This document shows positions 7,392 through 14,880 of a DNA stretch of 18,496 nt, piece after piece (within the stretch, counting starts at the first letter, position 1; every line of letters begins with the position of its first letter). A program made the translations under genes and the position numbers. This DNA is from an uncultured Lysobacteraceae bacterium (lineage in GTDB: Bacteria; Pseudomonadota; Gammaproteobacteria; Xanthomonadales; Xanthomonadaceae): NCBI GenBank assembly GCA_937897645.1, contig CALCNV010000155.1, positions 1 through 18,496 of the forward strand, read 5' to 3'. Under the pieces are notes generated by a model. It ran no database searches. It was not told the origin of the DNA and was given only the letters and a program-made list of their open reading frames with translations.

Positions 7392-7934
7392 ATGCAGGAT
7401 CGAAGGCCAAAATATCAGGTAACTGCGCTGTATGTAGCCATAGCTCTAATGGCGTATGCCGTTGCAGGGTCGATGCTCAACGACATCTACGTGCCTGGTC
7501 GCCGAGGACGTGGGGTTCACATTCATTACGAGGCTTTGTTTCCGGCAGCGATGTCTTTGGTGTTGCTGGCGACCAAGTATTTTCTTGACTCACTTGGCAA
7601 TGAGGATCGTTACAAGGTCATTCAGAAACTTCTGACTGTCGGCATATTTGTCTCAATTTGCTTTTCGCTGTACTACATTGCGTTTCCTTCAGGGAAAAGA
7701 CTGGCAACTGTGGATCAGTGTCAATTTACGTTCAAAAAAATTGGAAAATTCGCGGCTGATTTTTCCAGTGAAGGTGAGTTTGCGAGCTTGATGTACGAAC
7801 GCAGCTCCCATTGCGCTAAGCAGCCGATTCTCAAGAGCTATTATCAGTGCGTAGATAGGGCAGTGAAACCTTCGGACATAAATAGTTGCCAGCGTGAATC
7901 TGAGATTGCTTTTAATCGAGAAAACGCAAGCTAA
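7392..7934 (+). CDS. Orphan membrane protein with C-terminal four-cysteine domain, AT-rich
   Basis: 180 residues if started at the ATG at 7392, which has TAGG six bases upstream; a GTG at 7344 in frame is possible. I do not recognise the family. Three hydrophobic segments are visible: residues about 11-30 (VTALYVAIALMAYAVAGSML), about 46-63 (ALFPAAMSLVLLATKYFL) and about 80-98 (VGIFVSICFSLYYIAF). A hydrophilic tail of about 80 residues follows with four cysteines in the contexts DQCQF, SHCAK, YQCVD and SCQRE. With the basic N-terminus inside, the tail would be periplasmic and could hold two disulfides, although the first loop (GRRGRG) is basic and weakens that topology. Base composition is clearly AT-richer than all neighbours, and codons such as AAA, TTT and ATA are frequent, suggesting transfer. 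It is convergent with the next gene, 17 bp away. Confidence 0.7.
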   Translation: MQDRRPKYQVTALYVAIALMAYAVAGSMLNDIYVPGRRGRGVHIHYEALFPAAMSLVLLATKYFLDSLGNEDRYKVIQKLLTVGIFVSICFSLYYIAFPSGKRLATVDQCQFTFKKIGKFAADFSSEGEFASLMYERSSHCAKQPILKSYYQCVDRAVKPSDINSCQRESEIAFNRENAS

Positions 7935-7951
7935 TTTGCGATTTCTGCCAC

Positions 7952-8692
7952 TCAGAAACTCATGAACAACCCGCCATTCACCGGGATGTTCGCGCCGGTG
8001 ATGTAGCCCGCGGCATCGTCAGTGAGAAAGGCGACCGTGCGGGCGATGTCGGCGGGTTCGCCCATGCGGCCGGCCGGGATGGAGGCGGCGATCTTCCCGA
8101 GTATGTCCGCCGGCATCGCGCCGGTCATCGCCGTGTGTATATAGCCCGGCGAGATACTGTTGACGGTGATGCCCTTGGTCGCGACTTCGCGCGCCAGCGA
8201 CATGCTGAAACCGTGCAGACCGGCCTTCGCCGCCGCGTAATTGGTCTGCCCGAAATTGCCGGTCTGGCCGCTGACCGAACTGATGTTGACCACGCGCCCG
8301 AAGCCGCGCGCCTGCATGCCGGCGATGGCATGCCCGCACAGGTTGAAGGCGCTGCCCAGGTTGACGTCCAGCACCTCGTCCCACTGCGCACGGTCCATCT
8401 TGCGCAGCGTGGAGTCGCGGGTGATGCCGGCATTGTTGACCAGGATATCGAGCGAACCATGCTGCGCCTCGATGCCTTGTACTAGTAGCCCGCATTCCGC
8501 ATGGTCGGCGACGTTGGCGCTGGCGAAATGGATGTCCAGTCCTTCCACTTCGCGCCCGAATGCCTCCACGCGTTCGCTGCGTCCTGCCAGGTCCACCGCA
8601 ATCACGGTACGGCCCGCGCGTGCGAGCGCCTTGCAGATTTCAGTGCCCAGTCCACCGATGCCACCGGTGACGACGGCTATGCGCTTGGTCAT
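7952..8692 (-). CDS. SDR oxidoreductase, PhaB/FabG-like (second acetoacetyl-CoA reductase paralogue)
   Basis: 246 residues, classical short-chain dehydrogenase fold. The nucleotide loop TGGIGGLG is at residues 9-16, NNAGITRD is mid-protein, and the catalytic Ser-Tyr-Lys is seen in NISSVSG and NYAAAK; the end is PVNGGLFMSF. It aligns along its whole length with the PhaB encoded at 9763-10503, so it is a diverged paralogue. At the end of the second strand it reads AVDLAGR: the Asp there normally favours NAD(H), whereas the other copy has NYRNEE, which favours NADP(H). The likely reaction is reversible reduction of acetoacetyl-CoA or another 3-ketoacyl-CoA. It is the third gene of the minus-strand pha block, but it is separated from phaR by a terminator and a 200-bp repeat, so it probably has its own promoter. 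AGAGGA lies ten bases upstream of the ATG. Confidence 0.88.
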   Translation of the reverse strand: MTKRIAVVTGGIGGLGTEICKALARAGRTVIAVDLAGRSERVEAFGREVEGLDIHFASANVADHAECGLLVQGIEAQHGSLDILVNNAGITRDSTLRKMDRAQWDEVLDVNLGSAFNLCGHAIAGMQARGFGRVVNISSVSGQTGNFGQTNYAAAKAGLHGFSMSLAREVATKGITVNSISPGYIHTAMTGAMPADILGKIAASIPAGRMGEPADIARTVAFLTDDAAGYITGANIPVNGGLFMSF

Positions 8693-8763
8693 GTGTCTGT
8701 AGTCCTCTGTGTTTCTGGTTGGAGAAGAATCTCTATTTGTTTGCGAGGTGTTCCCGGAAGCGT

Positions 8764-8964
8764 CCCTCTCCCCTTGTGGGAGAGGGTGCCGAAGGCGGGA
8801 GAGGGGAGGGCCGGCCCTGATGATTTTTCCAACGTGGTGAATGCGTCGAGTGTTGCTTTGCTTCGAGGGTCAAGACACTCGACACTTCGCTGCGATTGGG
8901 GCTGTGCGGGCTCCGGCGGCCCTCTCCCGGCCTGTCGGCCACCCTCTCCCACAAGGGGAGAGGG
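8764..8964. repeat. CCCTCTCC-type inverted repeat filling the gap between phaR and the downstream SDR gene
   Basis: Arms 8764-8788 and 8940-8964 are perfect 25-bp reverse complements (core CCCTCTCCCCTTGTGGGAGA); similarity continues imperfectly inwards for about another 25 bases on each side. Each arm is itself a palindrome. The 100-bp centre contains a further small pair, GTCGAGTGT near 8848 and ACACTCGAC near 8874. Together with the terminator at 9011-9039 this accounts for most of the 371-bp intergenic stretch 8693-9063; I see no gene in it. Sequences of this type are common intergenic repeats in Xanthomonadaceae. Confidence 0.85.
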
Positions 8965-9010
8965 GCGCATCCCCGATATTTCCTGCTAACTAACTGCTTG
9001 TGTAGTCCTC

Positions 9011-9039
9011 AAAAAAAAACCTGCACAGCAATGTGCAGG
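9011..9039 (-). terminator. Rho-independent terminator of phaR
   Basis: On the minus strand a perfect 8-bp stem CCTGCACA/TGTGCAGG with loop TTGC is followed directly by nine T residues. It begins 24 bases after the phaR stop codon. This is the clearest intrinsic terminator in the window and separates phaR from the second reductase gene. Confidence 0.95.
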
Positions 9040-9063
9040 CTCTGGTTTGCGCAGCGACCTGAC

Positions 9064-9567
9064 TCAGCGCGCGCGTGATTTTGGCGTGTCGCGTTGCGGA
9101 GCTTCCGGCTTGACGGCGGGACGGCTCAAGCCGCCGCCGCTCAGGTTGCGCTGGAACTCCTGCCACATTTCCATGTTGCGCTCGGTCAGCTGGTTCATCA
9201 TGGTCCACGGCGTCTGCCCGAGCATGCCGCCCATCTGCTGGCGGAACTGCTGCTGCTGTTCCATGAACAACTGCATGCTGCGCTCCAGGTAATTACCCAT
9301 GAAGCCCTGCATGGAGTCGCCGTAGAAACGGATGATGTGACTGAGCAACTGCGTGGAGAGGATCGGTTCGCCGTCCTGTTCCTGCTCGCTGATGATCTGC
9401 AGCAACACGATGCGGGTCAGGTCGTCGCCGGTCTTGGCGTCGCGCACCTCGAAGTTCTCGCCATCGACGATCAGCTGGCGCACGTCCTCGATGGTGATGT
9501 AGCTGGAAATTTCCGTATCGTAGAGACGACGGTTGGGGTACTTCTTGATGATGCGGATCGCAGCCAT
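9064..9567 (-). CDS. phaR: Polyhydroxyalkanoate synthesis regulator PhaR
   Basis: 167 residues. PhaR is a DNA-binding repressor that also senses polyhydroxybutyrate and controls phasin and synthesis genes. The N-terminal PHB/PHA accumulation regulator DNA-binding domain is unmistakable: RIIKKYPNRRLYDTE, then SSYITIEDVRQLI (residues about 5-33). Two accumulation-regulator repeats follow: DDLTRIVLLQIISEQE (about 48-63) and STQLLSHIIRFYGDSM (about 71-86). The C-terminus is Gln/Met-rich and amphipathic (QQQQFRQQMGGML), then disordered and basic. No phasin, phaC or phaE gene is in the window. It lies downstream of phaB on the same strand, with a 195-bp gap that holds an inverted repeat, and ends in its own intrinsic terminator. 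The Shine-Dalgarno sequence is weak. Confidence 0.95.
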   Translation of the reverse strand: MAAIRIIKKYPNRRLYDTEISSYITIEDVRQLIVDGENFEVRDAKTGDDLTRIVLLQIISEQEQDGEPILSTQLLSHIIRFYGDSMQGFMGNYLERSMQLFMEQQQQFRQQMGGMLGQTPWTMMNQLTERNMEMWQEFQRNLSGGGLSRPAVKPEAPQRDTPKSRAR

Positions 9568-9682
9568 TGAGCAATCACTCTAAACCGATTGGCGAGCAGC
9601 ATGACGCAGCGCAGCAGGGTATGCAACAGGCGGGGAAGGGTCGGACGTATTCAGGTTCGGGCAGACAAAAGGGCAGGAGCTC

Positions 9683-9755
9683 AGGAGTGAGCGGAGAGAA
9701 GTGAGTGGTGAGGCCGAGGATCAAACGCATCTCTCACTCCTCTCCACTCACTCCT
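9683..9755. repeat. Imperfect GAGTGAG-rich inverted repeat between phaB and phaR
   Basis: Arms 9683-9705 and 9733-9755 are reverse complements with two mismatches in 23 bases, around a 27-base loop. Both arms are built from variants of GGAGTGAG. It starts eight bases after the phaB stop codon and so lies at the 3' end of the phaB message. It has no T-tract. It could be a transcript-stabilising or attenuating hairpin, or simply a mobile repeat. Confidence 0.7.
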
Positions 9756-9762
9756 CGCTCTC

Positions 9763-10503
9763 CTACCAACCCATGTGCTGGCCGCCGTTGATGTCCAGGT
9801 TGGAGCCGGTGATCCAGCTGGCCTGGTCGTCGACCAGGAAGGCCACGGCGTAGGCGATCTCCTCGGGCTTGCCGAGGCGGCCGGTCGGGATCTCCGCGGC
9901 GATCTTGGCGCGGACTTCCTCCGGCACGGCCATGACCATGTCGGTGGCCACGTAGCCCGGCGAGACCGTATTGACGGTGACGCCGAGCTTGGCGTTCTCG
10001 CGTGCCAGCGAAATGGTGAAGCCGTGCATGCCGGCTTTCGCTGCCGCGTAATTGGCCTGGCCGTACTGGCCCTTCAGGCCGTTGATCGAGCTGATCTGGA
10101 TGATGCGGCCCCATTTGCGGTCGCGCATGCCCTCGATGACGGGGCGGGTCATGTTGTAGACGGAGTTGAGGTTGGTGTTGATGACGTCGCCCCATTGCGG
10201 AACGGACATCTTGTGGAAGGTGCCATCGCGGGTGATGCCGGCGTTGTTGACCAGGATGTCCACCGGTCCGAGCTTGGCCTCGACCTCACGTACCAGTGCT
10301 TCGGCTTCTTCCGCGGAAGTGACATCGCCCTTGACCGCAGTGATCTCGTAGCCCTGCGCGCGCATGTCCTGCAGCCAGGCCTGGGTCTTTTCCTCGTTGC
10401 GGTAGTTGGTGGCCACCTTGTGGCCCATGTCGGCCAGTTTCTTGCAGATGGCGCTGCCAATTCCGCCGGTGCCACCGGTTACCAATGCGACGCGTGCTGT
10501 CAT
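9763..10503 (-). CDS. phaB: Acetoacetyl-CoA reductase PhaB
   Basis: 246 residues. PhaB reduces acetoacetyl-CoA to (R)-3-hydroxybutyryl-CoA, usually with NADPH, and supplies the monomer for polyhydroxybutyrate. Seen are TGGTGGIG at residues 9-16, NNAGITRDG, the catalytic SSINGLKG...NYAAAK stretch (Ser, Tyr, Lys), and the C-terminal DINGGQHMGW that is characteristic of PhaB rather than FabG. NYRNEE after strand two fits NADPH. The start is preceded by AAAAGGAG with a seven-base spacer, the strongest ribosome binding site on this strand. It follows gluQ by 45 bp and precedes phaR, so gluQ-phaB-phaR may form one transcript. No PHA synthase is in view. Confidence 0.95.
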   Translation of the reverse strand: MTARVALVTGGTGGIGSAICKKLADMGHKVATNYRNEEKTQAWLQDMRAQGYEITAVKGDVTSAEEAEALVREVEAKLGPVDILVNNAGITRDGTFHKMSVPQWGDVINTNLNSVYNMTRPVIEGMRDRKWGRIIQISSINGLKGQYGQANYAAAKAGMHGFTISLARENAKLGVTVNTVSPGYVATDMVMAVPEEVRAKIAAEIPTGRLGKPEEIAYAVAFLVDDQASWITGSNLDINGGQHMGW

Positions 10504-10548
10504 GTGGGGTCTCCTTTTCCCGCCGGAAAGCGACGGTCTGCAAGGATT

Positions 10549-11460
10549 CTAGACAGCGTTCGCGCCAGCCGTGTTGTGCAGTGCAGCGAGTGGCACCGAA
10601 GCACATTCCGGAAGCCGTTCCTGCAAGAAAGCAGCATGCGCCGCCTGCAGCGTGGCGGCGACGTCGCGGCATCCATGCAGTGCGAGAGGATCCTGCCCAA
10701 GCGCACGCCACGCGGCATGCAACGCGGGCAGGGGATCACCTTCGTCAACGGGCGGGGCTGCACTGCTCTTGGCCAACTTGTGGCCGTTGGCATCCAGCAC
10801 CACAGGCAGGTGCAGGTAGCGCGGCGTTGGCAAACCCAGTGCGCGTTGCAGCAGGATCTGGCGTGGGGTGGAATCCAACAGGTCCGCGCCACGCACGATG
10901 TCGGTCATGCCTTGCGCCGCGTCGTCCACCACCACGGCGAGTTGGTAGGCCCAGGGGCCATCGGCGCGCTTGAGCACGAAATCGCCGACCTCCCGCGCCA
11001 CGTCCTGGGTCACGCTGCCCTGCAGGCCGTCGCGAAAGGTGATGGCCATGCCGTCGGGCACGCGCAGGCGTATGGCGGGATCGGAGCGACGTGCCTTCGC
11101 CACGCAGGCGCGGTGGATGCCATCGCTCGCAGCCAGGTCGCTGCGGCTGCAATGGCATTCGAATGCGCTGCCGTCGGCGAGGAGTTGCTCCAGCGCATGC
11201 TGGTACAGGGACGAGCGCTGGCTTTGCCAGGTGATCGCTGCGTCCGCATGCAGTCCGAACGCAGCCAGGGTGGCCAGTTGCTGTTCTGCGGCGCCCGCTA
11301 CTTCACGCGGCGGATCGAGATCTTCGACGCGCACCCACCATTCGCCCCCCGCAGCACGCGCCAGCAACCAACTGCCCAGGGCAGCGACCAGCGACCCCAA
11401 GTGCAGGGGGCCGGTGGGCGAGGGAGCAAAGCGTCCGCGGTAGGAAGTGGATGCAGGCAT
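10549..11460 (-). CDS. gluQ: Glutamyl-Q tRNA(Asp) synthetase
   Basis: 303 residues, a truncated glutamyl-tRNA synthetase paralogue that activates glutamate and attaches it to queuosine at position 34 of tRNA(Asp). The class I signature is RFAPSPTGPLHLGS (HIGH-like, near residues 10-23). A zinc-type cluster CHCSRSD...HRAC lies mid-protein, and the KMSKS-like loop reads HKLAKS. The anticodon-binding domain of full GluRS is absent, and 303 residues matches GluQRS, not GltX (about 470). The start is an ATG without a clear Shine-Dalgarno. It is divergent from htpX across a 248-bp gap holding a palindrome, and upstream of phaB. In many proteobacteria this gene follows dksA; that arrangement is not seen here. 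Confidence 0.95.
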   Translation of the reverse strand: MPASTSYRGRFAPSPTGPLHLGSLVAALGSWLLARAAGGEWWVRVEDLDPPREVAGAAEQQLATLAAFGLHADAAITWQSQRSSLYQHALEQLLADGSAFECHCSRSDLAASDGIHRACVAKARRSDPAIRLRVPDGMAITFRDGLQGSVTQDVAREVGDFVLKRADGPWAYQLAVVVDDAAQGMTDIVRGADLLDSTPRQILLQRALGLPTPRYLHLPVVLDANGHKLAKSSAAPPVDEGDPLPALHAAWRALGQDPLALHGCRDVAATLQAAHAAFLQERLPECASVPLAALHNTAGANAV

Positions 11461-11526
11461 GCGTACAGGCTACGGGAAAGCTGAATCACCAGTCACCTGT
11501 GGATCTGACTTAGCAAAATAATTCCA

Positions 11527-11596
11527 GTGTGGGAGCGGCTTGAGACGCGACGGGCTTTACCGGGAACGCCCGTCGCGGCTGAAGCCGCTCCCACAC
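11527..11596. repeat. REP-like palindrome (GTGGGAGCGGC type) between gluQ and htpX
   Basis: Arms 11527-11555 and 11568-11596 pair over 29 bases with two mismatches and a 12-base loop; the outer 15 bp are perfect. The head GTGTGGGAGCGGCTT resembles the 1193-1261 element, but the core differs (GACGGGC instead of GCGAATGG). It lies in the divergent region that should also carry the gluQ and htpX promoters, about 65 bp from gluQ and 110 bp from htpX. Confidence 0.9.
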
Positions 11597-11708
11597 TTCA
11601 TGCGTGGGATCAAAGCGCCTTGAATTCGGCGGCTGAAAACCACAAATCAATGCAGGTATCCTTGCGCCTTGCCCGCGCGCCTGTCCCTTTTCCTTCCCGG
11701 AGTTCGCC

Positions 11709-12578
11709 GTGTTCAACCGTATTGCGCTGTTCCTTGCCACCAACCTGGCGGTCATGGTGCTGGCCGGTATCGTCATGTCGCTGCTGGGCGTGCATCCCAA
11801 CCAGATGGGCGGCCTGCTGGTCATGGCGGCGCTGTTTGGTTTCGGTGGCTCCATCATCTCGCTGCTGATGTCGAAGGGCATGGCCAAGCGCGCCACCGGC
11901 GCACAGGTCATCACCCAGCCGCGCAATGAAAGCGAGCAGTGGCTGTTGGCCACCGTGCAGCGCCAGGCACAGGCCGCTGGCATCGGCATGCCGGAAGTCG
12001 CCGTCTACGACGCCCCGGAAATCAACGCGTTCGCCACCGGCGCCAACCGCAACAACGCGCTGGTCGCCGTGTCCACGGGATTGCTGCGTGCGATGAGCCG
12101 TGACGAAGCCGAAGCCGTGCTCGGCCATGAAGTCAGCCACGTCGCCAATGGCGACATGGTCACCATGGCGCTGCTGCAGGGCGTGTTGAATACCTTCGTG
12201 ATCGTGCTGGCGCGCGTGGCCGGCGGCATCATCGACAACGCCATTTCCGGCAACCGCGAAGGCAGCCGTCCGGGACTGGCGTATTTCGCCATCGTGATGG
12301 TGCTGGAAATGGTGCTGGGCCTGTTCGCCACCATGATCGCGATGTGGTTCTCGCGCCGCCGCGAATTCCGTGCGGATGCGGGTGGTGCGTCGCTTGCCGG
12401 TCGCGAAAAGATGATCGCGGCGCTGGAACGCCTGTCGGCGAATCGCCCCAGCACGCTGCCGGCACAGGTCGAAGCATTCGGCATTGCCGGCGGTATCGGC
12501 GAGGGCCTCAAGAAGCTCTTCCTGAGCCACCCGCCGATGGAGCAGCGCATCGCCGCGTTGCGCAGCAGCGTCAGCTGA
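11709..12578 (+). CDS. htpX: Protease HtpX (M48B zinc metalloprotease)
   Basis: 289 residues, an inner-membrane heat-shock protease that degrades misfolded membrane proteins together with FtsH. Two N-terminal transmembrane segments are visible (about 4-27 and 34-54). The zinc site is HEVSH (His140, Glu141, His144), with the third ligand Glu219 in REFRAD. Two further hydrophobic segments lie between them (about 155-175 and 188-214). The C-terminus contains LFLSHPPMEQRIAAL, the usual HtpX end. The GTG start follows GGAG by six bases. The length is standard. Regulation by CpxR or heat is known elsewhere; I cannot see a convincing operator here. It is convergent with fimX across a long palindrome. 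Confidence 0.97.
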   Translation: MFNRIALFLATNLAVMVLAGIVMSLLGVHPNQMGGLLVMAALFGFGGSIISLLMSKGMAKRATGAQVITQPRNESEQWLLATVQRQAQAAGIGMPEVAVYDAPEINAFATGANRNNALVAVSTGLLRAMSRDEAEAVLGHEVSHVANGDMVTMALLQGVLNTFVIVLARVAGGIIDNAISGNREGSRPGLAYFAIVMVLEMVLGLFATMIAMWFSRRREFRADAGGASLAGREKMIAALERLSANRPSTLPAQVEAFGIAGGIGEGLKKLFLSHPPMEQRIAALRSSVS

Positions 12579-12594
12579 CCTTACACGCACCACG

Positions 12595-12673
12595 GTAGGA
12601 GCGCCCCATGGGCGCGAGCTTTTGTGGCGTTGCCCGCCAAGATCAAAAGCTCGCGCCCATGGGGCGCTCCTAC
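12595..12673. repeat. GTAG-headed REP-like palindrome, perfect 30-bp arms, between htpX and fimX
   Basis: Arms 12595-12624 and 12644-12673 are exact reverse complements with a 19-base loop. The ends read GTAGGAGCGCCCCATGGGCG, so each arm also contains an inner palindrome around CCATGG. It lies between the convergent stops of htpX (12578) and fimX (12683), 9 bases from the latter, where it could mark both transcript ends. It has no T-tract. The GTAG end resembles the GTAG-type palindromes described in Stenotrophomonas and other REP families. Confidence 0.92.
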
Positions 12674-12682
12674 GGCGTGTTA

Positions 12683-14764
12683 TCAGGAGAAGTCGTAGTT
12701 CATCGTGGCGGTGGGCGAAGCCAGGAAGTTGCCCTGCACGAATTCCACGTTGGCGGTGAACAGGAAACTCATGGTCCCCGCGTCCTGCACGTATTCGGCA
12801 ATGGTGCGGATGCCGGCCGATTGCGCCCGCGCGGCGATGTCTTTGATCTTCTGCTGGTGTTCCGGCGTCTTCGGCAGGTCTTCGGTGAAGCTGCGGTCGA
12901 TCTTGAGGAACGCGGGCTGGAAGTGGGTCAGCAGCTGGAACGAATCCAGGCCTGAGCCGAACTTCTCCAGGCCGACCTGGCAGCCAAGCTTGGCTGCCCC
13001 GGCCAGGAATGCCTGGGCCTGGCGCAGGTGGGTGAACACCTTGGCCTCGGGTATCTCCAACCAGAGTCGATCACCCGGCACGTTGTGCGCGGCCAGTTGC
13101 TGTTCGATCACCTGCAGCAGGCGGTCGTCGATGAAGGAGGCGGGGCTGACCTTGACCAGCAGGCGCGTATCGTGGCCGCCGCGGGTGCGTTCGCCGATCA
13201 GTTCGATCGCGCGCTGCAAGACCCAGCGGTCGATGGCGTCCAGCAGGCCGTTGTCCTCGGCGATGCCAAGGAAGGACTGTGGCGTGACCAGTTCGCCGTT
13301 GTTCTCCATGCGCAACAGCACTTCGTAGACTTCGCCAGGCTCGCCCTGCAGGTTGACCACCGGCTGGTAGTGCAGGGTGAAGCCGCCACCGTCCAAGGCG
13401 TCGCGCAGGCGCTGCACCCAGTTCTGTACGCGCTCTTCCTCGTCGCGGTCCACTGCGCCAGGGTCGAAGATCTCGCTGCGGTTGCCACCCAAGGCGGTAG
13501 CCGCCTGCAGGCTTTCGGTCGCGCGATTCAGCACCTGGCCCACCGCAGCGATCTTCTCGCCGATCTGCACGCCGCCGATGCTGGCGGTGATGGACGCCGA
13601 GCGGTCGCCCACGTTGAACACATGCGACGCGAATGCAGCGCGCAGGCGTTCGGTTAGCTCGGCGGTGCGCGCGTGGTTGCCTTTCAGCAACACCGCGAAC
13701 GTACGCTCGCCGAAGCGCGCGGCAGTAGTGTCTGCGTCCAGGGTGGCACTGAGGCGAGATGCCAGCGCCGCGATCAGGTCGTCGGCCGAATCGAGGCCGA
13801 AATCCTGCAGCAGGCGCTGGTAGTGGTCCGGCTCGACCAGCAGCAAGGAATACTGGCTTTCGCTGCGTGCGACCTGGCTGACCGCATCTTCCAGCGCATG
13901 CAGGAAGGTGGAGCGGTTGAGCAGGCCGGTGACCATGTCGCGCTGGCGCAGGTCTTCGACTTCGCGGGCGAGTTCCGGGTCGAATTCGCGGCGGCGGAAC
14001 ACGACCTGCACGCAGGATTCGCCTTCGTAGGTGGCCGTGGCGAATTCCAGGATGGCCGGGAAGCTTTCCCCATCCTGCGAGCGCGCTTCCAACTCGAAGC
14101 GCGGCGGCGGGGCTTCGCCCTTGCCCAGTTTCTTCAGCAGCAGCTTGAATTCGGCGACGTACTGTGGCGCCACCAGGTCCAGCAGCGACAGGCCTTCGAC
14201 GTCATCGAAGGATTCGAAGCCGAACATTTCCAGGTAAGCGTCGTTGGCACGGATGTGCATGCCTTCGTGGATGTAGGCGATGGGGTCGCGTGACGAGGCG
14301 ATGAGGGCATCGCAGCGGCGCTCGGTCTCGCGCAGGTGTCCCTCCAGGCGGCGCAGGGCACGGCGTGCGTCCAGGTCGGCCCATTGCGATTGCAGCACGC
14401 TCAGCACGTGGTCATTGCGCCCACGCAGGGCTACGGCGCGCGCGCCCAGGGCCAGGTCGGCGATCAGTCCGGCTTCGTCGATGGCATCGGCCAAGGCGAC
14501 CACCGGGATGTCCTTGCCGCTGGCGGCTACCTGGGCCAGCACGGCCTGCAGAGACATCACCCGCGAGGACTTGGCCGCCAACACCAGGTCGATCGGCTGC
14601 GTGGCCAGCATGCTGGCCAGTTCGTCGGCGCTGAGCGGCCGCAGGGGACGGATGGCGATGCCGTCATTACGGAATGCACTGACGACGGCCTCGGCATCTT
14701 CGCCGCTGTCGTCGACAATCATCAATCGAATCGTGGTGTCTTTGCCGATCTGCATGCAGCACAT
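12683..14764 (-). CDS. fimX: FimX-like c-di-GMP receptor: degenerate REC-PAS-GGDEF-EAL protein
   Basis: 693 residues. Domains in order: REC-like (about 10-130, VDDS present, but the phospho-acceptor strand reads LVLAAKSS with no Asp), PAS (about 150-265, with RDPIAYIHEGMHIRANDAYLEMFGF), GGDEF-like (about 280-430, signature replaced by FGERTF), and EAL (about 445-690). The EAL motif is EVLLRM, the DDFG-type pair reads EKFG, the metal-binding Asn reads VKVSP, and the LEITE-like strand reads LEIPE. Neither cyclase nor phosphodiesterase activity is expected; retained AFLKIDRSF and FVQGNFL fit nucleotide binding. FimX proteins of Pseudomonas and Xanthomonas (about 690 residues) bind c-di-GMP and promote type IV pilus assembly through PilZ and PilB; the order and substitutions match. 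The start may instead be the ATG at 14755, giving a protein beginning MQIGKDTTIRLMIVDD. Confidence 0.9.
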   Translation of the reverse strand: MCCMQIGKDTTIRLMIVDDSGEDAEAVVSAFRNDGIAIRPLRPLSADELASMLATQPIDLVLAAKSSRVMSLQAVLAQVAASGKDIPVVALADAIDEAGLIADLALGARAVALRGRNDHVLSVLQSQWADLDARRALRRLEGHLRETERRCDALIASSRDPIAYIHEGMHIRANDAYLEMFGFESFDDVEGLSLLDLVAPQYVAEFKLLLKKLGKGEAPPPRFELEARSQDGESFPAILEFATATYEGESCVQVVFRRREFDPELAREVEDLRQRDMVTGLLNRSTFLHALEDAVSQVARSESQYSLLLVEPDHYQRLLQDFGLDSADDLIAALASRLSATLDADTTAARFGERTFAVLLKGNHARTAELTERLRAAFASHVFNVGDRSASITASIGGVQIGEKIAAVGQVLNRATESLQAATALGGNRSEIFDPGAVDRDEEERVQNWVQRLRDALDGGGFTLHYQPVVNLQGEPGEVYEVLLRMENNGELVTPQSFLGIAEDNGLLDAIDRWVLQRAIELIGERTRGGHDTRLLVKVSPASFIDDRLLQVIEQQLAAHNVPGDRLWLEIPEAKVFTHLRQAQAFLAGAAKLGCQVGLEKFGSGLDSFQLLTHFQPAFLKIDRSFTEDLPKTPEHQQKIKDIAARAQSAGIRTIAEYVQDAGTMSFLFTANVEFVQGNFLASPTATMNYDFS

Positions 14765-14781
14765 CCGCCGGGGGAGGGCGT

Positions 14782-14811
14782 TTAATACACGATGGGTGGC
14801 GGATCGTCCAA
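14782..14811 (-). promoter_or_regulatory. Possible sigma-70 promoter of fimX
   Basis: On the minus strand TTGGAC (14806-14811) and TATTAA (14782-14787) are separated by 18 bases, and the second box lies 17 bases before the ATG at 14764. Both boxes are imperfect and the leader would be very short, which would favour the ATG at 14755. This is a weak prediction by eye. Confidence 0.3.
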
Positions 14812-14880
14812 CATCAATGTCGCAGAAGTGTGGCGCGGTCGTGCCTTCGCTGCTTCAGCAGCCCTTCGCTGGCATCTTTG

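Noticed and set aside
8689..8989. Short open frames over the CCCTCTCC repeat
   Set aside because: They occur on both strands because the repeat is palindromic and lack ribosome sites and conserved features.
9775..11484. A 569-codon open frame on the plus strand opposite phaB and gluQ
   Set aside because: It is antisense to two well-recognised genes. Its translation is rich in repeated Gly/Val/His/Gln typical of the reverse complement of high-GC genes, and it shows no domain pattern.
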